Source of the DNA: Alphaproteobacteria bacterium
GTDB lineage: Bacteria > Pseudomonadota > Alphaproteobacteria > Rhizobiales > Aestuariivirgaceae
Length of the DNA: 24,782 nucleotides
Assembly: GCA_020441605.1 (NCBI GenBank)
Contig: JAGRLX010000028.1
Coordinates: 1 to 24,782, forward strand
Reading direction: 5' to 3'
Shown: piece by piece, positions 23,865 to 24,782 of the stretch
Numbering within the stretch: the first letter of the stretch is position 1
Layout: each line of letters begins with the position of its first letter
Position numbers and translations under genes: made by a program
The notes under the pieces: generated by a model
The model's input: the letters and a program-made list of their open reading frames with translations, nothing else
What the model was told of the DNA's origin: nothing
The model's database searches: none

Positions 23865-24782
23865 TCACACGTCCTTCGCCATGTCGCGAAGCTTGAATTT
23901 CTGGATTTTGCCGGTCGAGGTCTTTGGAAGCTCGGTGAAGACGACGTGGCGCGGCACCTTGTAGCGCGCCAGACCGGCGCGGCACCAAACGATGATGTCG
24001 TCAGCGGATGCCTGTTTGCCGGGTTTCAACTCGACGAAGGCGCAGGGTGTCTCGCCCCACTTATCGTCGGGCTTGGCCACGACGGCTGCCGCCTGGATCG
24101 ACGGATGTTTGTAGAGAACGTCCTCCACCTCGATCGATGAAATATTCTCGCCGCCCGAAATGATGATGTCCTTCGAGCGGTCCTTGAGTTGGATATAGCC
24201 ATCGGGATGGAGCACCCCCAGATCGCCGGAATGGAACCAGCCGCCGCGGAATGCCTCGGCGCTCGCCTTCGGATTCTTCAGATAGCCCTTCATCACCACA
24301 TTGCCACGGAACATCACCTCGCCCAGGGTCTCGCCATCGGCAGGCACCTGCTGCATGGTCTCGGGGTCCATCACTGTGAGATCTTCCAGCGCATGGTAAC
24401 GCACCCCCTGGCGCGCCTTCTTGACCGCACGCGCCGCGCCATCGAGGCGATCCCAGTCGGCTTTCCAGTCATTGACCACGGCGGGTCCATAGGTTTCGGT
24501 CAGTCCGTAGAGGTGGGTAACGTTGAAGCCCGCTTCTGCCATGGCGGCGAGAACCGCTTCCGGGGGCGGTGCGGCGGCGGTGAAGAACTCGACCACCTGG
24601 GCAAGTGGCCGTTTCTCCTCGGCCGGTGCATTGAGGATCGTCGACATGACGATCGGCGCCCCACAGAGATGGGTGACCTCATGGCTGGAGAGCGCCTCCC
24701 ATATGAGGTTCGACCGTACCCAGCGCAGCGTCACATGGGTGCCACCCACGACCGACAGCGACCACGGAAAGCACCAGCCGTT
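23865..24782 (-). CDS. AMP-forming acyl-CoA synthetase, C-terminal part (runs off right edge)
   Basis: The enzyme activates a carboxylic acid with ATP and joins it to coenzyme A. The 305 residues present start mid-domain with NGWCFPWSLSVVGGTHV, matching a subgroup of medium/long-chain acyl-CoA synthetases with an NGWCFPW segment. They include HLYGLTETYGP (adenylation motif A5), GGWFHSGDLGVLHPDGY (A7), DRSKDIIISGGENISSIEVED (A8/hinge) and PKTSTGKIQKFKLRD with the catalytic lysine of motif A10. The stop is at 23865. The upstream half, including the P-loop motif, lies outside the window. The substrate cannot be assigned; fatty acids or aryl/branched acids are possible. Confidence 0.93.
   Translation of the reverse strand, partial: NGWCFPWSLSVVGGTHVTLRWVRSNLIWEALSSHEVTHLCGAPIVMSTILNAPAEEKRPLAQVVEFFTAAAPPPEAVLAAMAEAGFNVTHLYGLTETYGPAVVNDWKADWDRLDGAARAVKKARQGVRYHALEDLTVMDPETMQQVPADGETLGEVMFRGNVVMKGYLKNPKASAEAFRGGWFHSGDLGVLHPDGYIQLKDRSKDIIISGGENISSIEVEDVLYKHPSIQAAAVVAKPDDKWGETPCAFVELKPGKQASADDIIVWCRAGLARYKVPRHVVFTELPKTSTGKIQKFKLRDMAKDV

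Noticed and set aside
23843..23866. GAGCG/CGCTC inverted repeat between the convergent genes at the right end
   Set aside because: A five-pair stem with a long loop that overlaps the acyl-CoA synthetase stop codon, and no T-run; not supported as a terminator.

Overview
The window looks like chromosomal DNA from an alphaproteobacterium, probably a Rhodospirillales-type lineage. It is GC-rich throughout, gene-dense with many 1-8 nt start/stop overlaps, and carries an alphaproteobacterial-style cobalamin gene order, a PutA without a DNA-binding domain next to an Lrp-type regulator, and a DUF1489 gene. The lineage call is inference from content and order; there is no rRNA or tRNA here to settle it.

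Left part (1-5880): the 5' two thirds of putA (minus strand) runs off the left edge. Divergent from it is an Lrp/AsnC regulator (putR-like), whose stop codon overlaps panC. Then come dhaK and dhaL, encoding a two-subunit dihydroxyacetone kinase. A GNAT acetyltransferase and a DUF1489 protein form a two-gene minus-strand unit converging on dhaL.

Middle part (5880-10220): a dodecin gene, then a bufABC bufferin locus (six-cysteine secreted metallophore precursor, DUF692/MNIO iron oxidase, partner protein). Converging on bufC is a short Mrr-type endonuclease that appears to have lost most of its N-terminal domain, then a secreted TPR-SPOR protein.

Right part (10330-23268): a promoter and a canonical cobalamin riboswitch precede cbtB-cbtA-cobW-cobN-cobO, covering cobalt uptake, a cobalt chaperone, the large cobaltochelatase subunit and adenosylation. 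A second block, cbiX-cobH-cobL-cobI-cbiG/cobJ-cobM, encodes corrin-ring methylation, contraction and rearrangement. The 247-nt gap between the blocks holds a 39-nt segment that matches the riboswitch core at 32 positions but has lost the rest of the consensus. It can form alternative pairings with the cbiX ribosome-binding site. This divergent or decayed riboswitch is the most novel signal I found. The pathway is mixed: late-insertion CobN/CobW sit beside early-insertion-type CbiX and a full CbiG. cobS, cobT, cobK, cobF, cobG/cobZ and cbiD are not in the window.

Right edge (23328-24782): an unrecognised small protein and the C-terminal part of an acyl-CoA synthetase (minus strand, running off the edge). 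No insertion sequence, CRISPR array, prophage or tRNA was seen.
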